This document shows, in pieces, positions 6,549 to 14,032 of a DNA stretch of 29,133 bases. The translations under genes were made by a program, and so were the position numbers. A model generated the notes under the pieces. That model was not told the origin of the DNA. It worked only from the letters and a program-made list of their open reading frames with translations, and did not search any database. Source of the stretch: JBEBSD01 sp040394475. GTDB lineage: Bacteria; Bacteroidota; Bacteroidia; Cytophagales; Spirosomataceae. Every line of letters starts with the position of its first letter. The first letter of the stretch is position 1. The DNA lies in assembly GCA_040394475.1 (NCBI GenBank), contig JBEBSD010000079.1:1-29133 (forward strand), given 5' to 3'.

Positions 6549-9500
6549 TTAAAAAGTCGCATTGATACCGGCGGTGAACGTTTTTACCTGGGGATACGCA
6601 AAAATATTGTCTGCCGTCAGGTTCTTTTCGGGATCCCAGTTTTTCATCTTGGTAAATGTGAGCAGGTTTTGCCCGTTCACGAATAGTTTAAGATTCTTCA
6701 TAGACAGGCGCTGCGTCATGTTGACGGGCAGCTCGTAGCTCAGCTGAACATTTTTCAACCGCAGATAGGAAGCATTCTGCAGCCAGAAGGTAGAATTCTC
6801 AAAATTGAGTGTATTGCCGGTGCTGGTCGTCAGGATCGGTAAACGGGCATCGGGATTTTCCGGAGTCCAGGAATCCGACAGCCATTCTTTCGTCACACCC
6901 GCTCCGTTGTAATACGGATAGCTGATGTTCGCCTGTGGGTAGGTGTACACATTCCCGACTCCCTGGAAGAACCCGTACAATTGAAAACCTTTATACCCTA
7001 CCGAGAGATTGAAAGAATAGGTGAAATCCGGGACTACGCCTGGAAATATCTTCCTGTCTTTGGCGTCGATCCGGTTATCGCCGTTCTGGTCTTTATACTT
7101 TAAAAAACCGACTCTGGTGGCCGCATTCTGAAAGGCATGATCGGCAATCTCATTTTCAGATTGAAAAATCCCTTCTGCTTCGTAGATGTAATACGATTGA
7201 ACAGGATGCCCCTCCGCCGTAATGTAGCGACCGGAAATGATCTCCTGCCCGTTCAGATTCGTTACTTTGTTTTTGTTGTATGCCAGGCTCCCGTCTATTC
7301 CATAGGAAATCTCTCCTTTCCTGTTTTGGTGGCCGATAAGGACTTCTATCCCTTTATTGCTCATAGAACCCACGTTAGTCGTCGGGCCGATGAGGTCGCC
7401 GACCTGCGAGGAGTAATTGACCGGGCGCAAAATACCGTCGGTAATTTTGTTGTATAATTCGATCGTGGTATTCAATTGCCCGTTAAACAGCGTAATGTCA
7501 AGCCCCAGGTTGGACATGGTGGTGGTTTCCCAGCTCAGGCCCGGATCGGCGGCAGCGGTAGTGGCTGCTCCCAGCGTTTCGGTCGTTCCGAAAGAGTAGT
7601 TTTGATTCAGCCCGACGGAATTGATATAGCTCCAGAGGGCAATTTCCTGATTCCCGATTTTACCCCAGGAGAACCTGGGCTTAAGATTGGTGATCCACCT
7701 TACATCTTTCAGGAAGTTCTCTCTGTCTATTCTCCAGCCCATTGAGAAAGAGGGAAACAGCCCCCACCGGTGATCGGCAGCAAACCGCGAAGAGCCGTCG
7801 TACCGGAAGTTGGCTTCCAGCAGGTATTTATCGTCGAAATTATAGTTCAGTCTTCCGAAATAAGAAAGAATGGCTGACTCGGTGCTGTTACCGGCTACCT
7901 GCGGATTCATGAGAAATACATCCAGGTCGGTGAGCTGATTGTCCATGGAGCCTTCTTTCTGCGCGTTGAAATATTCCCATGAAAACGTTTCTACACTATT
8001 TCCCAGGAGCGCCGACAGGTTGTGCTTTTCAGCAATCTGAGTGTTCCAGTCGAGTGTATGAAAGCCTGTTAAATTGATCTCTTTCTCATAGCGCCTGTAG
8101 CCCATCGTGGTGGCATTAACAATCACGGGAGCCAGTGTTTTGGGATTGATGTTTTCCAGGTACGGCCGGAAAACATGCTGCACGTAGTCGTAGTTGTTGG
8201 CGGCCAGATTGACCCGGTAGGTAATATTCAACGGCAGCTTCAGGTCGGCAAAGACGTTGGCCAGCAGGCGGGTCCGGACATAGTCGCGATTGCCTTCTTT
8301 CAGGTTTGCCAACGGGTTGGACCAGACATTCAGGCCCGTGGAACGCAGCCAGGTATTTCCGTAGCGACCATCTTCGATCTGTGCCGGGAATATGGGTACG
8401 GTCCGGAAAACAGCGTTCTGCCAATACGTGTTGGTAGTGACCTGGGGTTCATTGTACTTCCGGAAAACACCCGAAATTTTTCCTCCGATGGAAAGAAAGC
8501 TGGTAATGTCAACTTTCCCGTTCAGCCCGACCGAATACCTGTTGGCTTTTGACTTGTCATACTTCAGGATCCCTTCCTGGTTTAACGCGCCCAGCGTCAG
8601 TGCAAGGTTGTGTTTGTCTCCCCCTCCTGATACCGTTATATTGTGTTCCCGGATGAATCCATTCTGAAGTGCGATCGCATAAGGGTTTGTTCTGGAATAC
8701 ATGTACCCGTTGGGATCCGTCAACATCCCTTTTTCATACTCTTCTATTTCCGCATCGGTATACTCATTTGATTTTCCTTCGTTGGCAAGCGCAATATTCT
8801 TGAACTTCATGAAGTTGATGGGGTCCCACTCGACATCCGGCAGCTTGATCACCTTTTCGACGCCGAAATAGTTGTTGTAGCTGACTTTGTACCCTTCTCC
8901 TCTCTTACCGGCCTTGGTGGTGATCAGAATAACGCCGTTTGCCGCCCGCGACCCGTACACGGCTGTCGAAGCGGCGTCTTTTAAAACGGAGATGCTTTCG
9001 ATTTCATTCGGATTGATATCCAGCAGCGGATAAGATACGCCGTCTATCAACACCAGCGGGTTGTTGTCATTTAAGGTACCCACCCCGCGAATCCTGATCG
9101 TAGCCTGGTCATTCCCGGGCTGCGCGGTATTCTGATTAACATACAATCCATTCAGTCCCTGCAGCGCCTGCGATGACGTGGTGATAGGCCGATTCGCTAA
9201 TTTTGCGGGATCGGCCACGGTAATTGCGCCTGTCAGATTTACCTTTTTTTGCGTACCGTACCCCACTACCACGATTTCTTCCAATGCCTTTTCATCTATT
9301 TTCAGGAGAATATCGAGCGTCGTTTGGTTGACGACCGGAACTTCCTGTGTCAGGTAACCGACAAAAGAGAATATCAGAACGGTTTCTCCATCCGGCAGCG
9401 TCAGCTCATAGCGTCCTTCTGCATCGGATACCGTACCCTGGCGCGTACCTTTCAAGACAATACTTACCCCGGGCAGCCCTTCTCCCTTTTCATCCAGTAC

Positions 9501-9950
9501 CCGTCCTTTTACAGCTCTTTCCACCAGGTATCCGGCGAGGTCCATTCCCGACGGCGCGACCACCTCCGAGGACGGTTCCGGAGCCTTGTCGCGTTTCCTT
9601 TTCAGCATGATCTGATCCTTCACCGGCTGATATTCGATATTCCGGCCCATAAAGAGCCTGTCCAGGACGCGTTCCAGGGCCTGCCCGTCCGCGCTGATGC
9701 TTACCTGCTGTTTCATCGGGATCAGGCTCCGGCTGTAGGCGAACCGCACTCCGGTTTGTGCTTCGATGGTCGACAATGCCTTCTGGAGCGTCACATTTTC
9801 CAGGTGAATGGTAACTTTCGTTTTTAAAAGTTCCTGTGCTGCGGTTTCTCGGGCATTGGCAACCGCCACAAATGCCCCGGCCAGTATAAGCTGCAAAATG
9901 GATAAACGCATAATCTTATAAGCCGTCTTGTTTTTACATAATAATTGCAT
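6549..9950 (-). CDS. SusC-family TonB-dependent outer-membrane transporter with STN domain (locus 1)
   Basis: 1133 aa. After a long N-terminal stretch and signal sequence (cut near residue 38), residues about 45-118 form an STN domain (VTIHLENVTLQKALSTIE), residues about 146-220 a carboxypeptidase-regulatory-like domain (VKGRVLDEKGEGLPGVSIVL), and residues 224-232 the EEIVVVGYG motif typical of SusC proteins. The plug follows (NPLVLIDGVSYPLLDINPNEIESISVLKDAASTAVYGS in outline) and then a 22-strand-type barrel ending in aromatic Phe. The STN domain is the part that signals to FecR-type anti-sigma factors, which fits the adjacent fecR1. The first ATG is kept because long N-regions are common in this family; a second ATG at residue 14 is possible. 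The 229-bp leader upstream contains two hairpins. Confidence 0.96.
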   Translation of the reverse strand: MQLLCKNKTAYKIMRLSILQLILAGAFVAVANARETAAQELLKTKVTIHLENVTLQKALSTIEAQTGVRFAYSRSLIPMKQQVSISADGQALERVLDRLFMGRNIEYQPVKDQIMLKRKRDKAPEPSSEVVAPSGMDLAGYLVERAVKGRVLDEKGEGLPGVSIVLKGTRQGTVSDAEGRYELTLPDGETVLIFSFVGYLTQEVPVVNQTTLDILLKIDEKALEEIVVVGYGTQKKVNLTGAITVADPAKLANRPITTSSQALQGLNGLYVNQNTAQPGNDQATIRIRGVGTLNDNNPLVLIDGVSYPLLDINPNEIESISVLKDAASTAVYGSRAANGVILITTKAGKRGEGYKVSYNNYFGVEKVIKLPDVEWDPINFMKFKNIALANEGKSNEYTDAEIEEYEKGMLTDPNGYMYSRTNPYAIALQNGFIREHNITVSGGGDKHNLALTLGALNQEGILKYDKSKANRYSVGLNGKVDITSFLSIGGKISGVFRKYNEPQVTTNTYWQNAVFRTVPIFPAQIEDGRYGNTWLRSTGLNVWSNPLANLKEGNRDYVRTRLLANVFADLKLPLNITYRVNLAANNYDYVQHVFRPYLENINPKTLAPVIVNATTMGYRRYEKEINLTGFHTLDWNTQIAEKHNLSALLGNSVETFSWEYFNAQKEGSMDNQLTDLDVFLMNPQVAGNSTESAILSYFGRLNYNFDDKYLLEANFRYDGSSRFAADHRWGLFPSFSMGWRIDRENFLKDVRWITNLKPRFSWGKIGNQEIALWSYINSVGLNQNYSFGTTETLGAATTAAADPGLSWETTTMSNLGLDITLFNGQLNTTIELYNKITDGILRPVNYSSQVGDLIGPTTNVGSMSNKGIEVLIGHQNRKGEISYGIDGSLAYNKNKVTNLNGQEIISGRYITAEGHPVQSYYIYEAEGIFQSENEIADHAFQNAATRVGFLKYKDQNGDNRIDAKDRKIFPGVVPDFTYSFNLSVGYKGFQLYGFFQGVGNVYTYPQANISYPYYNGAGVTKEWLSDSWTPENPDARLPILTTSTGNTLNFENSTFWLQNASYLRLKNVQLSYELPVNMTQRLSMKNLKLFVNGQNLLTFTKMKNWDPEKNLTADNIFAYPQVKTFTAGINATF

Positions 9951-9995
9951 AAGTTTGGGTTTGTTTATTACTCAATGAACAAAATGAAGTCTTGG

Positions 9996-10015
9996 CCATC
10001 ACCCCAAAGTGATGG
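9996..10015 (-). promoter_or_regulatory. Leader hairpin A upstream of susC1
   Basis: A perfect 7-bp inverted repeat, CCATCAC and GTGATGG, around a 6-base loop, centred about 55 bp before the susC1 ATG. It has no adjoining T-run and so does not look like an intrinsic terminator. It could be an operator or an RNA leader element. A comparable hairpin lies at the same distance from susC2. Confidence 0.45.
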
Positions 10016-10036
10016 TACGTAAAAGCTTCTTTCAGG

Positions 10037-10063
10037 ATCAGGGGTGCTGCAATCACTCCTGAT
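10037..10063 (-). promoter_or_regulatory. Leader hairpin B upstream of susC1
   Basis: A 10-bp inverted repeat with one mismatch (ATCAGGGGTG and CACTCCTGAT, 7-base loop), centred about 100 bp before the susC1 ATG. A T5 run follows on the + strand only, where no gene ends, so a terminator for fecR1 transcripts is not supported. Role unknown. Confidence 0.45.
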
Positions 10064-10179
10064 TTTTACCGGAAGTCAGGTAGCTGTTTCTTTGTTTTGT
10101 TATACAGGTTGCCTTGATTTAGATGATTGATTAATGATAATTTCAATTATTTTTTATTCCGGGACCGTTAGTTTCAGCA

Positions 10180-11184
10180 CTACTCGCAACCGTTTCCTTT
10201 CAACACAATAGCATTGCCGTTTATTTCATAGGTAAGCTCAAGCATTGCCGAAACAGCCTCCAGTATTTCGACGAGCCGGAGGTTTTCGAAAGTAGCCTTC
10301 AGCAGGCAATTCGTCAGTTTGGGGTCCTCCAGTTGTACGGACACTCCGAATTTCTGTTCCAGCCGCCGGGCCACTTCCAGTAAACGGGCATCTTCAAAAT
10401 CGAGGCTTGCAGGCTGCCAGGTCTCTAAAACGCTGTTCTGGACGGGCATCTCCGATGAGGTAACCATACCGGAGGCTACTTCGAAAACAGCCTTTTGTGC
10501 GGGCAAGAGTACAACTTCTTCTTTTGCTGAGGCCTGCCGGGCAGAATAAACCCGTACCTTTCCTGTTACAACGGTCACTTCGTAGCTGCTCAGGCCCGGG
10601 GTGGCCTTTATATGGAAACTCGTCCCCAGCACCCGTACCCGGAGATCATCTATGACGACGGTAAATGGCCTGGAATCGTCCTTTGCCACTTCGAAAAAGG
10701 CTTCTCCATGAACCGATACCTCACGCTGTGACGCTTCGGAAATGGCTGGTAAATAACGGAGCTCAGAACCCGGGTGCAGCCAGATGGTACTTCCGTCGGG
10801 TAAGTGATGCCGGAGCATCTGCTTTTGAGAATTGCTGACGACAACCGGCGACGCAATCACCGGGATATCCGGTAGCTCCACGGGGCGGGACGTATAAAAA
10901 TAGAGGCCCAAACCGCAAACAAGCAGTACGATGGCAGCGGTCGCATAGCGGAGCACTACCGAAATCCGTATCGGTAAGGGCACAATGTCATTTGTCCCTG
11001 CTTCCGATTCCCGGATGGCTTTCCTCACCCTGATCAGGTGCATGACCTCGTTGAATTCCGGAACCTCCGCACCTGTCCGGTCGGCGGACAGGTACCACTG
11101 CTCTACTTTTTCGGTTTCTTCCGGGGTGCATTCGCGCTCCAGATACCGCTTCAGAAGTTCAGGAGTTACCGGGTTTTCAGCCAT
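10180..11184 (-). CDS. FecR-family anti-sigma factor (locus 1)
   Basis: 334 aa from the ATG at 11184 (MAENPVTPELLKRYLERECT); an upstream in-frame ATG would add 18 residues unlike the family. The cytoplasmic N-terminal part (about 1-75) should bind the ECF sigma factor. A single membrane helix lies at about 77-96 (VVLRYATAAIVLLVCGLGLYFY). The periplasmic FecR core includes LPDGSTIWLHPGSELRY, VHGEAFFEVAKDDSRPFTV and VRVLGTSFHIKA, and a C-terminal DUF4974/STN-like domain ends the protein (LDFEDARLLEVARRLEQKFGVSV). Known family behaviour is to receive a signal from the STN domain of the partner SusC and release the sigma factor. It lies upstream of susC1 in the same orientation, 229 bp away, while its sigma gene is divergent. 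Confidence 0.93.
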   Translation of the reverse strand: MAENPVTPELLKRYLERECTPEETEKVEQWYLSADRTGAEVPEFNEVMHLIRVRKAIRESEAGTNDIVPLPIRISVVLRYATAAIVLLVCGLGLYFYTSRPVELPDIPVIASPVVVSNSQKQMLRHHLPDGSTIWLHPGSELRYLPAISEASQREVSVHGEAFFEVAKDDSRPFTVVIDDLRVRVLGTSFHIKATPGLSSYEVTVVTGKVRVYSARQASAKEEVVLLPAQKAVFEVASGMVTSSEMPVQNSVLETWQPASLDFEDARLLEVARRLEQKFGVSVQLEDPKLTNCLLKATFENLRLVEILEAVSAMLELTYEINGNAIVLKGNGCE

Positions 11185-11335
11185 TACCGTCAGTTTTAAA
11201 GAAAATGGTGATCTTATATTGGTAAGACGCACCAGCACGAGGCAACCCTAGTATCTTTTGCCGAAATTTTATCCTATCCTGAAAGTAATTGGGTAACTTT
11301 ACTGACACGGCAGGCATTTGGTAACATTAATTTGA

Positions 11336-11368
11336 TTTGCTTCTGCCCCGAGGGTTGTATTATTTTTA
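11336..11368 (+). promoter_or_regulatory. Candidate Bacteroidota-type promoter for fecI1
   Basis: TTTG at 11336-11339 and TATTTTTA at 11361-11368 (7 of 8 matches to the -7 consensus TAnnTTTG) are separated by 21 bp, within the known spacing for the primary sigma factor of this phylum. This would place transcription start about 35 bp before the fecI1 ATG. Read by eye in an AT-rich region, so tentative. Confidence 0.35.
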
Positions 11369-11410
11369 GTAACCTTGCAGTATCTTTTCACGATTACCCG
11401 GCTCAGCGAT

Positions 11411-11992
11411 ATGAGTGATAACTACGGCGGACCAGAAGACGTGGATTTGTGGTTGCTGGTCAAGGAAAAAAACGATGCTGTGGCTTTCGCCGAACTTCAC
11501 AGGCGTTTTTCGAGGAAGCTTTACGGCCTGGCCTACCGGAAAACCGGAGATGAAGCTGTCGCTCAGGACCTGGTGCAGGACCTGTTTGTAGCGTTATGGG
11601 TGCAGCGCGGGCATATCCATATAGAGAAAGGGGTATCCGTTTACTTGTTTTCGGCGTTAAAAAACAGGATCATCTCCTACCTGAGAAAGGAAATGATCCG
11701 GAATGCCATGCCCCTGGATACAATCAACCCCGATCTATTGACCGGCTATGCCCATAATCCTGTAGAAGAATTGGTCCATTTCAATGAAATCCGCAGCCAA
11801 TATGAATACCTGCTCAAAAACCTCCCCGAAAAAAGCCGGGAAGTTTTCGAGCTCAGCCGCAGCGGACTTACCAACAAAGAAATTGCCGGACTGCTGCATA
11901 TCGTCGAGAAAACCGTGGAGTTTCATATCAGCAAGTGCCTGCGCATTCTCAGGAGCAACCTGATCTACCTGCTGCTGTTGTGCCTCGGGTAA
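11411..11992 (+). CDS. FecI-type ECF sigma factor (locus 1)
   Basis: 193 aa from the ATG at 11411; the longer frame starts with TTG and adds 12 unlikely residues. Region 2 covers about residues 25-95 (FAELHRRFSRKLYGLAYRKTGDEAVAQDLVQDLFVALW, with the core-binding EDLVQD-type helix) and region 4 about 133-180 (LPEKSREVFELSRSGLTNKEIAGLLHIVEKTVEFHISK, helix-turn-helix). No FecI sensory module is present, as usual for ECF factors. It should direct RNA polymerase to the susC1 operon when FecR1 is signalled. It is divergent from fecR1 with 226 bp between start codons, whereas such pairs are usually co-oriented; the shared intergenic region could couple their expression. It converges with the pentapeptide gene, 38 bp away. 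Confidence 0.93.
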   Translation: MSDNYGGPEDVDLWLLVKEKNDAVAFAELHRRFSRKLYGLAYRKTGDEAVAQDLVQDLFVALWVQRGHIHIEKGVSVYLFSALKNRIISYLRKEMIRNAMPLDTINPDLLTGYAHNPVEELVHFNEIRSQYEYLLKNLPEKSREVFELSRSGLTNKEIAGLLHIVEKTVEFHISKCLRILRSNLIYLLLLCLG

Positions 11993-12030
11993 GGCACCGG
12001 TTTCCGACAGGATCCTAATTACCCGTGATC

Positions 12031-12582
12031 TTACTGAATGATGATATCAAACCCGGCTAAAAGGCCGGATAGATCGGACGCCAGGAATTTTGCCTTCTTT
12101 ACGGTGTTGGTGACGGGATCAATTGTAAAGTTATAGTTAGTTGTAAAGTCCAGGCCGCTCAGATTCGTTGCCGAAAAAAGTGTGTTCGTCAGATCACAGT
12201 TTTCCAGGGTAGCCTTGGATAAATCTGCTCCCGAAAAATTGACGCCGTGAATTTTACAGTGACTGAAACTGCTGGCATTCATTTTCTTGTTATCAAAACT
12301 GGCGTAATCCAGCAGGCAGTTTTCGAAATGGACGGAAAAACCGAAATCCCTGACCTCGTAAAAATTGATGCCGATCAATTTGCAGCCTGAAAAAGTAACC
12401 TGCTGCATTTTTGAACGCGCTACAGCAGCATTGCTCAGATTGCATGACGTAAACAGGCAATCTGAAAAAGCCACTCCTTTAAGGCTGGAAAAAATACAGT
12501 TCCTGAATGCTGTCTGTTCAAATTCCTCTTCCCCTAAAGCAACGTGAGTGAAGTCCTTGTTTTCAATGACTGTATACGCCAT
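12031..12582 (-). CDS. Pentapeptide-repeat protein (Qnr/McbG-like fold)
   Basis: 183 aa, no signal peptide, so cytoplasmic. Most of the chain, from about residue 22 to 150, scans as A(D/N)LXX-type pentapeptides with Leu/Phe/Met at the central position (AFRNC, IFSSL, CLFTS, CNLSN, KMNAS, VNFSG, ADLSK, ATLEN, CDLTN, TLFSA, NLSGL), which fold into a right-handed quadrilateral beta-helix. It ends with the typical tail YNFTIDPVTNTVKKAKF. Proteins of this type include DNA-mimicking gyrase protectors (Qnr, McbG), but many have unknown roles and nothing here proves gyrase binding. It stands alone between the two glycan loci and converges with fecI1. The 207 bp upstream, shared with the end of the MFS gene, contain a perfect 8-bp hairpin but no clear promoter. 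Confidence 0.9.
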   Translation of the reverse strand: MAYTVIENKDFTHVALGEEEFEQTAFRNCIFSSLKGVAFSDCLFTSCNLSNAAVARSKMQQVTFSGCKLIGINFYEVRDFGFSVHFENCLLDYASFDNKKMNASSFSHCKIHGVNFSGADLSKATLENCDLTNTLFSATNLSGLDFTTNYNFTIDPVTNTVKKAKFLASDLSGLLAGFDIIIQ

Positions 12583-12653
12583 TTTGATATCGTTTCCTGC
12601 GTTAGTTCCCGGTCCGGGGCCGTAAAGATACGGTTCTGTCCGGGAAGATGACC

Positions 12654-12679
12654 ACCTGCCCGGAAAATTTAGGGCAGGT
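12654..12679 (-). terminator. Possible transcript-end hairpin after the locus 2 operon
   Basis: A perfect 8-bp inverted repeat (ACCTGCCC and GGGCAGGT, 10-base loop) lies about 110 bp beyond the MFS stop on the minus strand. There is no U-tract after it, so it is not a classical intrinsic terminator; it could be an RNA 3'-end stabiliser or belong to the leader of the pentapeptide gene. Confidence 0.3.
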
Positions 12680-12789
12680 AATGTCAGGGATTTGCGTGGG
12701 AATTCACAGACTGTAATGGAAATTCCTGCTGATATCTTTGCTCGTTGTCTCCGGCATGTTCCGGATGATTACTGTATTCCAATTGCTGA

Positions 12790-14031
12790 TTACCCTCTGA
12801 CTTGGTAAAAGTTGTATCCGTACATACAGACCACGGCATAGCAAATGACAGGCAAGTAGTATGCATACGCTATATTATGATCGGCAACCAATCCCATTAG
12901 CGGCGGAAAAATCGCGCCGCCGGCTACACCCATCACTATATAAGAGGATCCTTGTTTGATGTGTCCGCCCAGGTTTTTAAGCCCTAAACTAAAAATGGTG
13001 GGTGTCATGATACTAAAGAAAAAATTCAGCAGTATCAATGCAATAAACGAAACACTCCCCCAGCTCTGGGCGATCATCAGGCACATTAAAATGTTACAAG
13101 CAGCACAAATTGTTAACAGTCTGTTCGAAGATATGTATCTTATAATCAGGTAAGTTCCGATAAACCGCCCCAGCATTTTCAGTGCCATACTAAAAGCAAA
13201 ATAGTAGGCTACGGTCTCGTCGGAAAAATGCATCACTTCAGATCCATAGTTGATAAAAAATGCCCAAGTCCCTCCTTGAGCAGCCGCATTGAAAAACTGT
13301 GCTATTATAGCCCAGACGAAATGCCGCTGTGTAAATATCCCTGAACTTTTGACCCGTCGTTCTCCTTTTATGACGCGCAAATCAAGGGAAGCGGGTACAT
13401 TCAGAAGTGTAAATGCGACCGCTACCATTCCTATGAAGCATCCGATGATGGTATACAGATTTTTTACGGAATCAAGATTCTGACTTTCCGGGGACTTCGT
13501 GCCGAAAATAAAGTATCCGCCAATCAGCAACCCTAAAACGCCGCCAAGACCATTGAAGGCGTGAGCTAGATTGAGGCGCTGGTCGCTTGAGTCCTGGCTT
13601 CCTAAGGATACTATAAATGGGTGCGCTACTGTTTCAAGAGTTGCCAGGCCGCATCCTAACACAAAAAGAGCAATTCTGAATAAAGAAAAGGAAGATAAAT
13701 CGGATGCAGGAATAAACAAAAAAGCTCCAAGCGCATACAAAATCAGTCCAAGCAAAACACCATTTTTAAAGCCGAATCTCTCCACATAATAACCCGCAGG
13801 CAAGGCCATGATGGCGTAAGCGCCAAAAATGGACATTTTTACTAATGCAGAATCTGATTTTGACACCTGTAGGACATTTTGGAAATGTTTGTTTAGTACA
13901 TCGCCCATCGTTAGTGCCATGCCCCAAAGCAAGAACAATGCTGTCACGAAAATCAACGTCATTACGTATTCACGTTTGACGAAGTGACCTTTGGGATTTA
14001 CAGTTTTTTTTGTGCTATTTTCTACTATCAT
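12790..14031 (-). CDS. MFS monosaccharide permease, FucP/FHS family
   Basis: 413 aa from the ATG at 14031, which lies 1 bp after the GH32 stop and has an AGG-type ribosome-binding site (GAGGTAG) just before it; a start 7 codons upstream would overlap GH32. About twelve membrane segments are visible, from TLIFVTALFLLWGMALTMGDVLNKHF, the characteristic FucP-family first helix, to VICYAVVCMYGYNFY. The GAYAIMALPAGYYVERFGFKNGVLLGL loop and the conserved Glu/His-containing LETVAHPFIVSLG helix also fit the FHS (fucose/glucose-galactose:H+ symporter) group. Last gene of the susC2-susD2-GH32 operon, so the likely substrate is fructose from fructan, by analogy with the monosaccharide importer of the Bacteroides levan locus. 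No fructokinase is in the window. Confidence 0.92.
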   Translation of the reverse strand: MIVENSTKKTVNPKGHFVKREYVMTLIFVTALFLLWGMALTMGDVLNKHFQNVLQVSKSDSALVKMSIFGAYAIMALPAGYYVERFGFKNGVLLGLILYALGAFLFIPASDLSSFSLFRIALFVLGCGLATLETVAHPFIVSLGSQDSSDQRLNLAHAFNGLGGVLGLLIGGYFIFGTKSPESQNLDSVKNLYTIIGCFIGMVAVAFTLLNVPASLDLRVIKGERRVKSSGIFTQRHFVWAIIAQFFNAAAQGGTWAFFINYGSEVMHFSDETVAYYFAFSMALKMLGRFIGTYLIIRYISSNRLLTICAACNILMCLMIAQSWGSVSFIALILLNFFFSIMTPTIFSLGLKNLGGHIKQGSSYIVMGVAGGAIFPPLMGLVADHNIAYAYYLPVICYAVVCMYGYNFYQVRG

Positions 14032-14032
14032 A

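Noticed and set aside
12684..12866. 60-codon minus-strand ORF after the permease
   Set aside because: It overlaps the permease end in another frame and its sequence is a frame-shifted read of that end.
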